Positions 7,947-13,007 of a stretch of DNA of 13,722 nucleotides are shown here, piece by piece. The notes under the pieces are model-generated. The model was not told where the DNA came from. It saw nothing but the letters and a program-made list of their open reading frames with translations, and did no database searches. This stretch comes from JAKAKT01 sp041305385 (lineage in GTDB: Archaea > Micrarchaeota > Micrarchaeia > Burarchaeales > JAKAKT01): the NCBI GenBank assembly GCA_041305385.1, contig JBFYLO010000032.1, positions 1-13,722 on the forward strand, given 5' to 3'. The first letter of the stretch is position 1; every line of letters begins with the position of its first letter. Position numbers and translations under genes: made by a program.

Positions 7947-8164
7947 ACCCCGTAGCGGCTAGAGAATTTTTCGACACGAATAAATTTGCCCTTCCGTATC
8001 CTGTCGAGTTTTTCAAGATACTCCTTTCTTGCCTCGGGTTCTTCGTCCACAAAAGATTTCATAAACATTTCGACTTGCTTGCTCATGTTTATTCCGTTCT
8101 CCTTGCAGAAACGGGAAAACCTCAGGTAAACGTCTTCTTCCACGTTGAAGGTTTTCATAGCCAT
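7943..8164 (-). CDS. Ribbon-helix-helix antitoxin paired with the RelE-like toxin
   Basis: The 73-residue product has an N-terminal pattern of one short strand and two helices (MKTFNVEEDVYLRFSRFCKE, then NMSKQVEMFMKSFVDEE), which fits a ribbon-helix-helix DNA-binding dimer. The C-terminal third (45-73) is charged and probably wraps the toxin. Position directly before a RelE-like gene with a 4-base ATGA overlap makes the antitoxin role secure by context. The ATG at 8164 is preceded at a short distance by GGTGAT; ATG 8158 is a second option. The pair probably represses its own promoter through the palindrome at 8193-8212. Confidence 0.88.
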   Translation of the reverse strand: MAMKTFNVEEDVYLRFSRFCKENGINMSKQVEMFMKSFVDEEPEARKEYLEKLDRIRKGKFIRVEKFSSRYGV

Positions 8165-8234
8165 ACAATCACCGTATTTAAAGTTATTTATTGTTAAATA
8201 ACGTTATTTAACTATAATATAATGCTTTCGGTAA
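8165..8234 (-). promoter_or_regulatory. Promoter and operator region of the toxin-antitoxin-ridA operon
   Basis: This AT-rich gap contains a perfect 20-bp palindrome at 8193-8212 (GTTAAATAACGTTATTTAAC). With one mismatched pair it extends to 8188-8217. The half-site GTTATTTA recurs at 8183-8190, exactly 20 bases from the copy at 8203-8210. These sites overlap the AT-rich stretch where a TATA box for the antitoxin would lie. Such paired half-sites are what ribbon-helix-helix antitoxins bind, so autoregulation is the likely role. The function is inferred; the symmetry is directly visible. Confidence 0.75.
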
Positions 8235-8693
8235 TCAATCAATCCTCCTAATCTTGCTCCCCACCACTATCCCATGCGCAATTGTCTCGTTCGCATCGAG
8301 CTCGAGCACGTATTTCGCCATCGATTGCGAGGAGTAAACTGCGCAAGGCTCTTCGGGGCAGGGCGGGGCATCCCTCGCAATCCTGACCACTTTCCAGTCC
8401 TTGTCCAGGAACACGATGTCTATGGGGAACTTCATGTTCTTCATCCAGAATTCAAGGTTCCCGGAGTTCTTGAACATGAACAGCATGCCGCAGTTCCCGC
8501 ACAGCCCCTCTCGATACATGAGTCCCTGCTCCATTCCTTCTGATGTGAGGGGCACCTCGCATTTCACCAGCGTTCCGTCCGGAAGCGCGACAGTGGCGTT
8601 GCCCATTGGAAGAGCCTTTCCATTCTGAACCTCTGGCCCGAGGCAACCTAAAACCAGGAGGAGCGGCAAGAGGGCCAGCAATGTGCATCGCAT
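8235..8693 (-). CDS. DUF192-family exported lipoprotein
   Basis: The 152-residue product starts with a lipoprotein signal (MRCTLLALLPLLLVLGC, lipobox LVLGC, lipidated Cys17). The rest is a full DUF192 domain: an EQGLMYRE motif (about 55-62), GMLFMF, FWMKNMKFPIDIVFLD (82-97), the APPCPEEPC segment, and the C-terminal YVLELDAN...GIVVGSKI. DUF192 proteins are small secreted or surface proteins with no settled biochemical role. Here the domain carries an extra C65-x-x-C68 and the pair C112/C117, which could form disulfides or bind a metal outside the cell. The ATG at 8693 follows GAGGTCC. The gene is divergent from the membrane hydrolase gene and lies just upstream of the antitoxin promoter, on the same strand as that operon. 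Confidence 0.92.
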   Translation of the reverse strand: MRCTLLALLPLLLVLGCLGPEVQNGKALPMGNATVALPDGTLVKCEVPLTSEGMEQGLMYREGLCGNCGMLFMFKNSGNLEFWMKNMKFPIDIVFLDKDWKVVRIARDAPPCPEEPCAVYSSQSMAKYVLELDANETIAHGIVVGSKIRRID

Positions 8694-8744
8694 GAAAGGA
8701 CCTCGCGCGTGAGTAATAAAAACACTCCCTCCTAATCTCCTTTA
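8694..8744. promoter_or_regulatory. Short divergent promoter, probable leaderless start on the plus strand
   Basis: The 51-base gap between divergent genes contains one AT-rich block, TAATAAAAA (8714-8722), which lies 23-31 bases from the plus-strand ATG and 21-29 bases from the minus-strand ATG. Those distances fit an archaeal TATA box with transcription starting at or next to the start codon. On the plus strand the bases before the ATG are pyrimidine-rich with no purine-rich binding site, consistent with a leaderless mRNA. Confidence 0.45.
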
Positions 8745-9212
8745 ATGTTCTTCACCCACCTGACAGTTGCCCTGCTCGCAGTCTATCTATGCTCATTTCC
8801 CCTCGCTCCCTCGCTCATCGCCTTCTATCTCCCTGACATAATCGACAAGGCCCTCTGGCCCCTCGGGATAACTGATGGAAGGGGATTCCCCCATTCCTGG
8901 CTCACCCTCGCCCCGTTCCTCATCTGGCTGGCTTTGGATAAGAAAAACAAGCTCCCACTCATTTTCGCAATCGGAATCCTCTCCCACTTCGCCCTCGATG
9001 TCCTCAACGACCCTGGAATCCCGTTCTTCTATCCATTCCTGGGCTATCAGGACCTCGGCATTTTCCAGGAAATCAAAATATTTTTCCCAAGCATCCTCTC
9101 CGGCTCGGGCCCCTGGTTCTGGGCAAGCGAGAAAATACTCACTGCAGAGGCCCTCTCGCTCCTCGCCTGCGTTCCGCTAAGCTATTTAATAATTAAGAAG
9201 AGAAAGAGTTAA
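8745..9212 (+). CDS. YdjM/DUF457-like membrane-bound metal-dependent hydrolase
   Basis: The 155-residue product has about four to five hydrophobic segments and a basic C-terminus. Spaced motifs match the YdjM/DUF457 group of membrane-bound putative hydrolases: H5 in the first segment, PDIID (30-34), a histidine in FPHSWL (H50) and SHFALD (H81, D85), followed by a Pro-rich loop. The His and Asp residues near the membrane surface would hold a metal ion. The substrate of this family is not established; some relatives resemble lipid or phosphoester hydrolases. The ATG lacks an upstream binding site, suggesting leaderless translation as first gene of an operon. The next gene starts 2 bases after its stop. 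Confidence 0.75.
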   Translation: MFFTHLTVALLAVYLCSFPLAPSLIAFYLPDIIDKALWPLGITDGRGFPHSWLTLAPFLIWLALDKKNKLPLIFAIGILSHFALDVLNDPGIPFFYPFLGYQDLGIFQEIKIFFPSILSGSGPWFWASEKILTAEALSLLACVPLSYLIIKKRKS

Positions 9213-9214
9213 CG

Positions 9215-9874
9215 ATGAAGCTCAACTATTCCCTGTTTGGCCTAACAGTTGTTTCTGTTGTGTTAGTTATTGTATTCTCATTACAGGGTATCGGCTACCC
9301 CATAAATGCGATGATGCTCCTGCCTGCTCTCATCGGTACTTCGATATTCGTCTGGATCAACGTTGAGGAACTGGAAGACTATTTTGGCCCAAACAAGTTC
9401 TGCAACTTTCTAATCGAAGCCTTGGGGCTTCCGGGCGCGCTCACCCTATCCATCGAAAAATACTTCATTAGGAATCCCCTGCCCGCCGTCATCTTTTACC
9501 TTTCGAACATAGTTTTCGTGTACATCCCGTTTTTCACTTCCATACGGCAGGGAGACGTTTTACTTCAGCTTTTTGTCGATTATCCGCCAGTTTACTTCTT
9601 AACTTGGATGATACAAATTTACTTGGGGGCAGTGCTCATACTCGGCCTCGTCGTGGTCGCAATTCGAAAAGACCTTGCGATCCTGATTGAGAAGAAGGAG
9701 CCCCTTCCATTAATCTCTTATATCGACAAAAACGTATCTGGATTGGAGGGTTTCATGGTAGCCGCTTCGTTTTTTTCATACCTTTATTACACCGGCTTGT
9801 TCTTCGTATGGATTCTTGATATCGTGTTTTTATGGAATTTGCTCGTCTCCCAATTTACGACGGGGTTATTCTAA
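9215..9874 (+). CDS. Multi-spanning membrane protein, unknown
   Basis: The 219-residue product has about five transmembrane helices by eye (near 5-24, 30-49, 88-108, 125-150 and 178-213, the last perhaps two). Between helices 2 and 3 is a short amphipathic region with EELEDYFGPNKFCNF; between helices 4 and 5 a charged loop contains RKDLAILIEKKE. No family signature or catalytic motif is recognised. The gene starts 2 bases after the hydrolase gene and its TAA overlaps the next ATG (TAATG), so it is translated as part of the operon. The DNA is visibly more AT-rich and uses more A/T-ending codons than the neighbours, which may point to a different origin or to weaker codon selection. Confidence 0.8.
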   Translation: MKLNYSLFGLTVVSVVLVIVFSLQGIGYPINAMMLLPALIGTSIFVWINVEELEDYFGPNKFCNFLIEALGLPGALTLSIEKYFIRNPLPAVIFYLSNIVFVYIPFFTSIRQGDVLLQLFVDYPPVYFLTWMIQIYLGAVLILGLVVVAIRKDLAILIEKKEPLPLISYIDKNVSGLEGFMVAASFFSYLYYTGLFFVWILDIVFLWNLLVSQFTTGLF

Positions 9875-10452
9875 TGGTTGCCAAAAAAACTCAGCAAAAA
9901 ATGACTCTCCTCTTCATAACCGGGAACAGGCACAAATTCCAGGAGGCCGAAAGCATTTTAAAAGAATACGGCGTAAAGATAGACCACGCCTCGCTGTCAG
10001 TCCCCGAGGAAAGGGGCGACGACTGCGAGGTGATTGCGGCTGCGGCCGCGCGCGCTGCGCACAGGGAACTCAAAAAGCCCCTGTTCGTGGAGGATTCAGG
10101 ACTTTTTATCGAGTCCTTGAATGGGTTTCCGGGCCCCTACTCGGCTTGGGTGTTTTCCAAGCTCGGGTGCGAGGGAGTCCTGAATCTCATGACAGGCACC
10201 GTAAAAAGAGGCGCGCAATTCGTCACGGCAATAGGCTACGCGGACGAAAACGGGGTTAGGACTTTCGTTGGCACATGCCCTGGCTCGATAGCAAACGGGA
10301 AGCGGGGCTCAGCCGGGTTCGCCTACGATTCCATTTTCGTTCCAGAGGGATACAGCAGGACGTTCGCCGAGGACGAGAAACTGAAGGCGCGCGTTTCCCA
10401 CAGGAGAAAAGCGCTAGAAAAATTCGCGGAATGGTTGAACGAAAAGCAATGA
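9874..10452 (+). CDS. rdgB: Non-canonical purine NTP pyrophosphatase (Ham1/RdgB/ITPase family), C-terminus apparently altered
   Basis: These cytosolic enzymes hydrolyse ITP, dITP and XTP to monophosphates and pyrophosphate, keeping damaged purines out of nucleic acids. Hallmarks are FITGNRHKFQEA near the N-terminus, the metal and substrate block VEDSGLFIESLNGFPGPYS, the GSAGFAYDSIFVPEG segment and the C-terminal SHRRKALEKFAEWL. The ATG at 9874 overlaps the preceding stop (TAATG) and gives 192 residues; ATG 9901 would give 183 residues and starts closer to the conserved core, so it is a real alternative. The protein ends AEWLNEKQ. After a 98-base insertion the same codons recur and continue in frame (NEENPKKGKLKG) to a TGA 4 bases before rps15, so the original C-terminus was probably about eight residues longer. 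The catalytic core is intact. Confidence 0.95.
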   Translation: MVAKKTQQKMTLLFITGNRHKFQEAESILKEYGVKIDHASLSVPEERGDDCEVIAAAAARAAHRELKKPLFVEDSGLFIESLNGFPGPYSAWVFSKLGCEGVLNLMTGTVKRGAQFVTAIGYADENGVRTFVGTCPGSIANGKRGSAGFAYDSIFVPEGYSRTFAEDEKLKARVSHRRKALEKFAEWLNEKQ

Positions 10453-10541
10453 AACGGTTTCTCGCTCTCTGTTTGGGGGGTCAGGAGGAGCCTGAAACCT
10501 AGGGGGGCGGAACCCCCCTGGGTTCGGAATGGTTGAACGAA
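10427..10541 (+). repeat. 17-bp direct repeat flanking a 98-base inserted or duplicated segment
   Basis: CGGAATGGTTGAACGAA occurs at 10427-10443, inside the end of the pyrophosphatase gene, and again at 10525-10541, in the gap before rps15. Removing one repeat copy and the intervening bases restores a longer reading frame that ends at TGA 10572-10574, 4 bases before the rps15 start, a typical operon spacing. This suggests an insertion with target duplication, or a local duplication, of 98 bases. The unit carries two hairpins but no reading frame of note. Confidence 0.8.
10481..10524 (+). other. Two adjacent RNA hairpins between rdgB and rps15
   Basis: The first hairpin is TCAGG-AGGAG-CCTGA (10481-10495, 5-bp stem). 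The second follows directly: 10496-10507 pairs with 10513-10524 around the loop CGGAA, giving 12 pairs including six consecutive G-C pairs and one G-U. A second run of six Gs (10475-10480) could pair with the same six Cs, so two folds compete. No T-run follows, so it does not look like an intrinsic terminator. It could be a small repeat element, a processing site, or a leader structure for the ribosomal protein genes. Confidence 0.7.
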
Positions 10542-10578
10542 GAAAATCCGAAAAAAGGAAAACTAAAAGGCTGATACT

Positions 10579-11034
10579 ATGGCGAAGATGCACTCTAAGA
10601 AAAAGGGAAAGTCGGGCTCGAAGAGGCCCTCGAGCAAAGTGGTCCCGGATTGGGTGGAATACTCGAAGGCGGAGGTCGAGGACCTCATAGGGAAGATGGC
10701 GAAGGAGGGGATGCCCTCTGCGAGAATAGGCCTCAAGCTCAGGGACTCCTACGGGATTCCGAGCGTGAAGAACATAACCGGGAAATCCCTCACGCAGATA
10801 ATGAAGGACAGCGGGGCGAAGATGGAATACCCCGAGGACCTCATAAACCTAATCACGAAGGCGACCAGGATGAGGAAGCACCTCGATGCCAACAAATCCG
10901 ATGTCCACAACAAAACAAAGCTCATTCACGTTGAATCAAAGATAAAGAGGCTCGTGCGCTACTACACGCGAGTCGGGAGGCTCCCCGCCAAATGGTCTTA
11001 CGACCCACAGAAGGCGGCGTTGCTTGTTAAGTGA
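10579..11034 (+). CDS. rps15: 30S ribosomal protein S15 (archaeal/eukaryotic type)
   Basis: The 151-residue product matches the archaeal S15 (eukaryotic uS15/S13e) length; bacterial S15 is only about 89 residues. The basic N-terminal part (MAKMHSKKKGK, then DWVEYSKAEVEDLIGKMAKEG) and the SARIGLKLRDSYGIPSVK segment are the archaeal extension. The C-terminal half (about 85-150) is the S15 helical core that binds the central 16S rRNA domain, with HNKTKLIHVESKIKRLVRYY in place of the bacterial loop region. The start follows AGGCTGAT. The stop is embedded in the binding site of the next gene (rps3ae), so the two are expressed together. Confidence 0.97.
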   Translation: MAKMHSKKKGKSGSKRPSSKVVPDWVEYSKAEVEDLIGKMAKEGMPSARIGLKLRDSYGIPSVKNITGKSLTQIMKDSGAKMEYPEDLINLITKATRMRKHLDANKSDVHNKTKLIHVESKIKRLVRYYTRVGRLPAKWSYDPQKAALLVK

Positions 11035-11044
11035 GGTGGCTTGA

Positions 11045-11620
11045 ATGGTGAAAGGCAAGACCGTCGACAAATGGAAAACCAAGTCATGGTACGTCGTTTA
11101 CGCTCCGGAGATGTTCGAGGGAAGGGAGATCGGCAAGATACCGGCTTTGGAGGACAAGGACCTCATGAGCAGGGTTCTCAGGGTCAGCCTGGCGGAGATT
11201 ACCGGAGACCTCTCGCAGAGCTACGCCTCTGTGAGCTTCAGGATCAACTCAGTTAAGGGCAAGACCGCCCAGACGACCATGATCGGCCATGAGCTCTCCA
11301 AGGGCTACCTGAAGACCCTTGTCCGAAGGGGCAGGAGCGTCATAAGCGTTATCCAAGACGTGACCACGAAGAACGGAACCTCGGTCAGGGTCAAGGGAGT
11401 CATCTTCACCTCAAGGAGGGTGAGCACCCCCGTAGAGCGGGCATTGAGGTCCGAGGCGACGAAAGAGATTTCCGAGCGTTCAAAGGAGATGGCGTTTTCG
11501 CAGTTCGAGCAGGAGATTATATTCGGGAAGTTCTCCTCGCGGATTTTCAACAGGATAAAGAAAATCGCCCCTGTAAAGCGGGTTGAGATTCGCAAGACAG
11601 AGGTCAGCGGGGCACAATAG
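11045..11620 (+). CDS. rps3ae: 30S ribosomal protein S3Ae (eS1)
   Basis: The 191-residue product is an archaeal eS1 protein, a component of the small subunit platform near the mRNA exit. Family features include the N-terminal KWKTKSWYVVYAPEMF, IGKIPALEDKDLMSRVL, the SYASVSFRINSVKGKTAQT block, the GHELSKGYLKTLVRRG segment and the basic tail with IFNRIKKIAPVKRVEIRK. A strong site GAGGTGG, overlapping the S15 stop, lies 6 bases before the ATG. Co-occurrence of rps15 and rps3ae in one transcription unit is seen in many archaea. No anomaly is visible. Confidence 0.97.
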   Translation: MVKGKTVDKWKTKSWYVVYAPEMFEGREIGKIPALEDKDLMSRVLRVSLAEITGDLSQSYASVSFRINSVKGKTAQTTMIGHELSKGYLKTLVRRGRSVISVIQDVTTKNGTSVRVKGVIFTSRRVSTPVERALRSEATKEISERSKEMAFSQFEQEIIFGKFSSRIFNRIKKIAPVKRVEIRKTEVSGAQ

Positions 11621-11629
11621 GCGCATCCG

Positions 11630-12349
11630 ATGCACTACTCCACTCTCTCGTGGGAAGAGATTGAGAAGGCCAGGAAGAGGAATCCGGTAGTGATATTGCC
11701 GGTGGGGGCAGTTGAGGCGCACGGGAGGCACCTGCCGCTCGATGTTGATTCGCTCCTTCCCTTCGAACTTGCAAAAGAAGTGGGCGAGCGCACCAATTCC
11801 CTCGTCCTCCCTGTTTTTCCCTACGGGCACTGCTTCTCGCTGAGGGAATACTCCGGGACACTTTCGATTTCCCCGGAAACGCTCTCAACTGCAATTTACG
11901 AGATTTGCTCAGAACTCATCAGGAACGGCTTTTCGAAAATCCTCGTTCTCAACGGGCACGGCGGGAATTACTCCCCCATTAAGTATGCGCTCGAGAAGCT
12001 TGATTCCGAGGGCGAGGACTTTCAGGGCTGCATAGTCGAATGGTGGACCGTTAAGGAGCTTTCCGAACTCTGCCCGGACCTGGGCCACGCAGACGAGAAC
12101 GAAGCGTCGCTCTACATCCACTACTGCCCCACGGACCTCATCAAGAGGGCGAAGCAGGAGTCCCGCAACTCCTATTTCGGTTCTCCCATCCCGCAGCCTG
12201 ATGATGTTTTCGGCCCATCGGGCTATCGGGGGAAAGTAGAGGGCATCTCAAAGGAGAAGGGAAAGAAAATGGCGGGGATAATAGTTGGGAAGCTCGTGGA
12301 GCTGGTTGAAAGCGGCTTGGTGCTCGAGGAGAAAGAAAGCTTAAGGTGA
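11630..12349 (+). CDS. Creatininase-family metal-dependent amidohydrolase
   Basis: The 239-residue product has the creatininase-fold metal sites: LPVGAVEAHGRHLPLDVD (E29, H31, H34, D38/D40), LVLNGHGGN (H110) and GHADENEAS (H153, E156), corresponding to the family HAGExETS block. Members hydrolyse cyclic or formyl amides with two divalent metals in the cytosol. In archaea a well-studied relative is ArfB, the formylamide hydrolase in riboflavin and F420 biosynthesis; creatininase itself and mycofactocin MftE belong to the same family. Sequence inspection alone does not separate these. The gene starts 9 bases after rps3ae, with no strong binding site seen, and its TGA lies inside the AAGGTGAT site of the next gene, so it travels with the ribosomal operon. 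Confidence 0.9.
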   Translation: MHYSTLSWEEIEKARKRNPVVILPVGAVEAHGRHLPLDVDSLLPFELAKEVGERTNSLVLPVFPYGHCFSLREYSGTLSISPETLSTAIYEICSELIRNGFSKILVLNGHGGNYSPIKYALEKLDSEGEDFQGCIVEWWTVKELSELCPDLGHADENEASLYIHYCPTDLIKRAKQESRNSYFGSPIPQPDDVFGPSGYRGKVEGISKEKGKKMAGIIVGKLVELVESGLVLEEKESLR

Positions 12350-12354
12350 TTTTG

Positions 12355-12687
12355 ATGCTTCCAGGAATGGGCGGGATGAACCCGAGGCAGATGCAGCGGC
12401 TCATGCAGCAGATGGGCATAAAGAACGAGGAGATAAAAGCGGCCCGGGTCATCATAGAAAAAGAGGGCGAGAAAATCATCCTAGAGGACCCCCAGGTCAT
12501 GCTCGTTGAAATGCAGGGGCAGAGAAGCTACCAGATTTCCGGCAGGGAGAGGGCCGAGAGCGTCATAAGCCCCGAGGACGTGAAAATGGTCGCAGAGCAG
12601 ACCGGGGCGAGCGAGGCGGACGCGAAAAAGGCCCTCGAGGAATCGGGCGGCGACATTGCGGAAGCGATAATGAAGCTCAAGAAGTAA
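12355..12687 (+). CDS. nac: Nascent polypeptide-associated complex protein (archaeal alpha-NAC)
   Basis: The 110-residue product starts MLPGMGGMNPRQMQRLMQQM, the usual archaeal NAC N-terminus. A NAC beta-barrel domain (about 30-70, KIILEDPQVMLVEMQGQRSYQISG) follows. The C-terminal UBA domain covers about 72-110 (SPEDVKMVAEQTGASEADAKKALEESGGDI, cut here). NAC binds ribosomes as a homodimer in archaea and shields emerging chains. The ATG at 12355 is preferred to the upstream GTG (12346) because GGTGAT sits 4 bases before it; that site overlaps the stop of the creatininase-family gene. Placement after two ribosomal protein genes fits its job. Confidence 0.96.
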   Translation: MLPGMGGMNPRQMQRLMQQMGIKNEEIKAARVIIEKEGEKIILEDPQVMLVEMQGQRSYQISGRERAESVISPEDVKMVAEQTGASEADAKKALEESGGDIAEAIMKLKK

Positions 12688-12698
12688 GCCCCTTCTAG

Positions 12699-12712
12699 TT
12701 TTTCTTTTGTTT
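12699..12712 (+). terminator. T-rich terminator-like stretch after nac
   Basis: Eleven bases after the nac stop, the coding strand has TTTTTCTTTTGTTT with no hairpin before it. Oligo-T runs on the non-template strand are the usual archaeal termination signal, and a new promoter follows at once. Confidence 0.55.
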
Positions 12713-12767
12713 ATATATTAAACATACATTTATTAAGTATTAAATATACACTACTTCCGGTGGACCC
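12710..12767 (+). promoter_or_regulatory. Promoter with tandem operator-like repeats before the orphan antitoxin
   Basis: TTTATATA (12710-12717) matches the archaeal TATA box and would place transcription start near 12740. Two direct repeats, TATTAAACATACA (12716-12728) and TATTAAATATACA (12738-12750), differ at one base and are 22 bases apart, about two helical turns. They overlap the TATA box and the expected start, as an autorepressor site would. GGTGG lies just before the ATG at 12768. Confidence 0.6.
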
Positions 12768-13001
12768 ATGGCGCTAAACATAAACCTCGGAAAGCCCTAC
12801 GAGGAATTCATCGAGACCATGATAAAGAAAGGATATGCAGGAAGCCAGGTCGAGGTGATTAGGCAGGCCCTTTCGCTTTACCGAAAACAAATGGAAGGAG
12901 AGGCAAAAGAGCACGCCGCAAAGGCCCGAGAGTCCGAGCCGATAAAGGCAGGCAAGCCGATGCCCCTCAAGGGCATAAAAGAGAAATTCGGGCTCGAGTA
13001 A
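12768..13001 (+). CDS. ParD-like ribbon-helix-helix protein, no toxin partner seen
   Basis: The 77-residue product has an N-terminal strand (ALNINL), a helix (YEEFIETMIKKG) and a second helix beginning at SQVEVIRQALSLYRKQ, a pattern typical of ParD-type antitoxins (YASRSEVIRxAL-like core). The C-terminal half (41-77) is charged with a KPMPLKGIKEKFGL tail that in ParD proteins contacts the toxin. No toxin gene adjoins it: downstream is the convergent kinase gene 6 bases away, and upstream is nac. It may be an orphan antitoxin, a solo autoregulator, or the partner of a toxin elsewhere. It has its own promoter with tandem repeats. Confidence 0.82.
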   Translation: MALNINLGKPYEEFIETMIKKGYAGSQVEVIRQALSLYRKQMEGEAKEHAAKARESEPIKAGKPMPLKGIKEKFGLE

Positions 13002-13007
13002 TGAAAG

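Noticed and set aside
10481..10524. Intrinsic terminator after rdgB
   Set aside because: The strong hairpin is not followed by a T-run, and the downstream ribosomal genes lack a clear TATA box, so read-through seems needed.
10475..10545. Possible tRNA or sRNA because of a GGGTTCGG-like T-arm string and flanking G and C runs
   Set aside because: The spacing is wrong for a tRNA: the G6 to C6 distance is about 44 bases and no anticodon arm or CCA-proximal pairing fits. No C/D or H/ACA box pattern is convincing.
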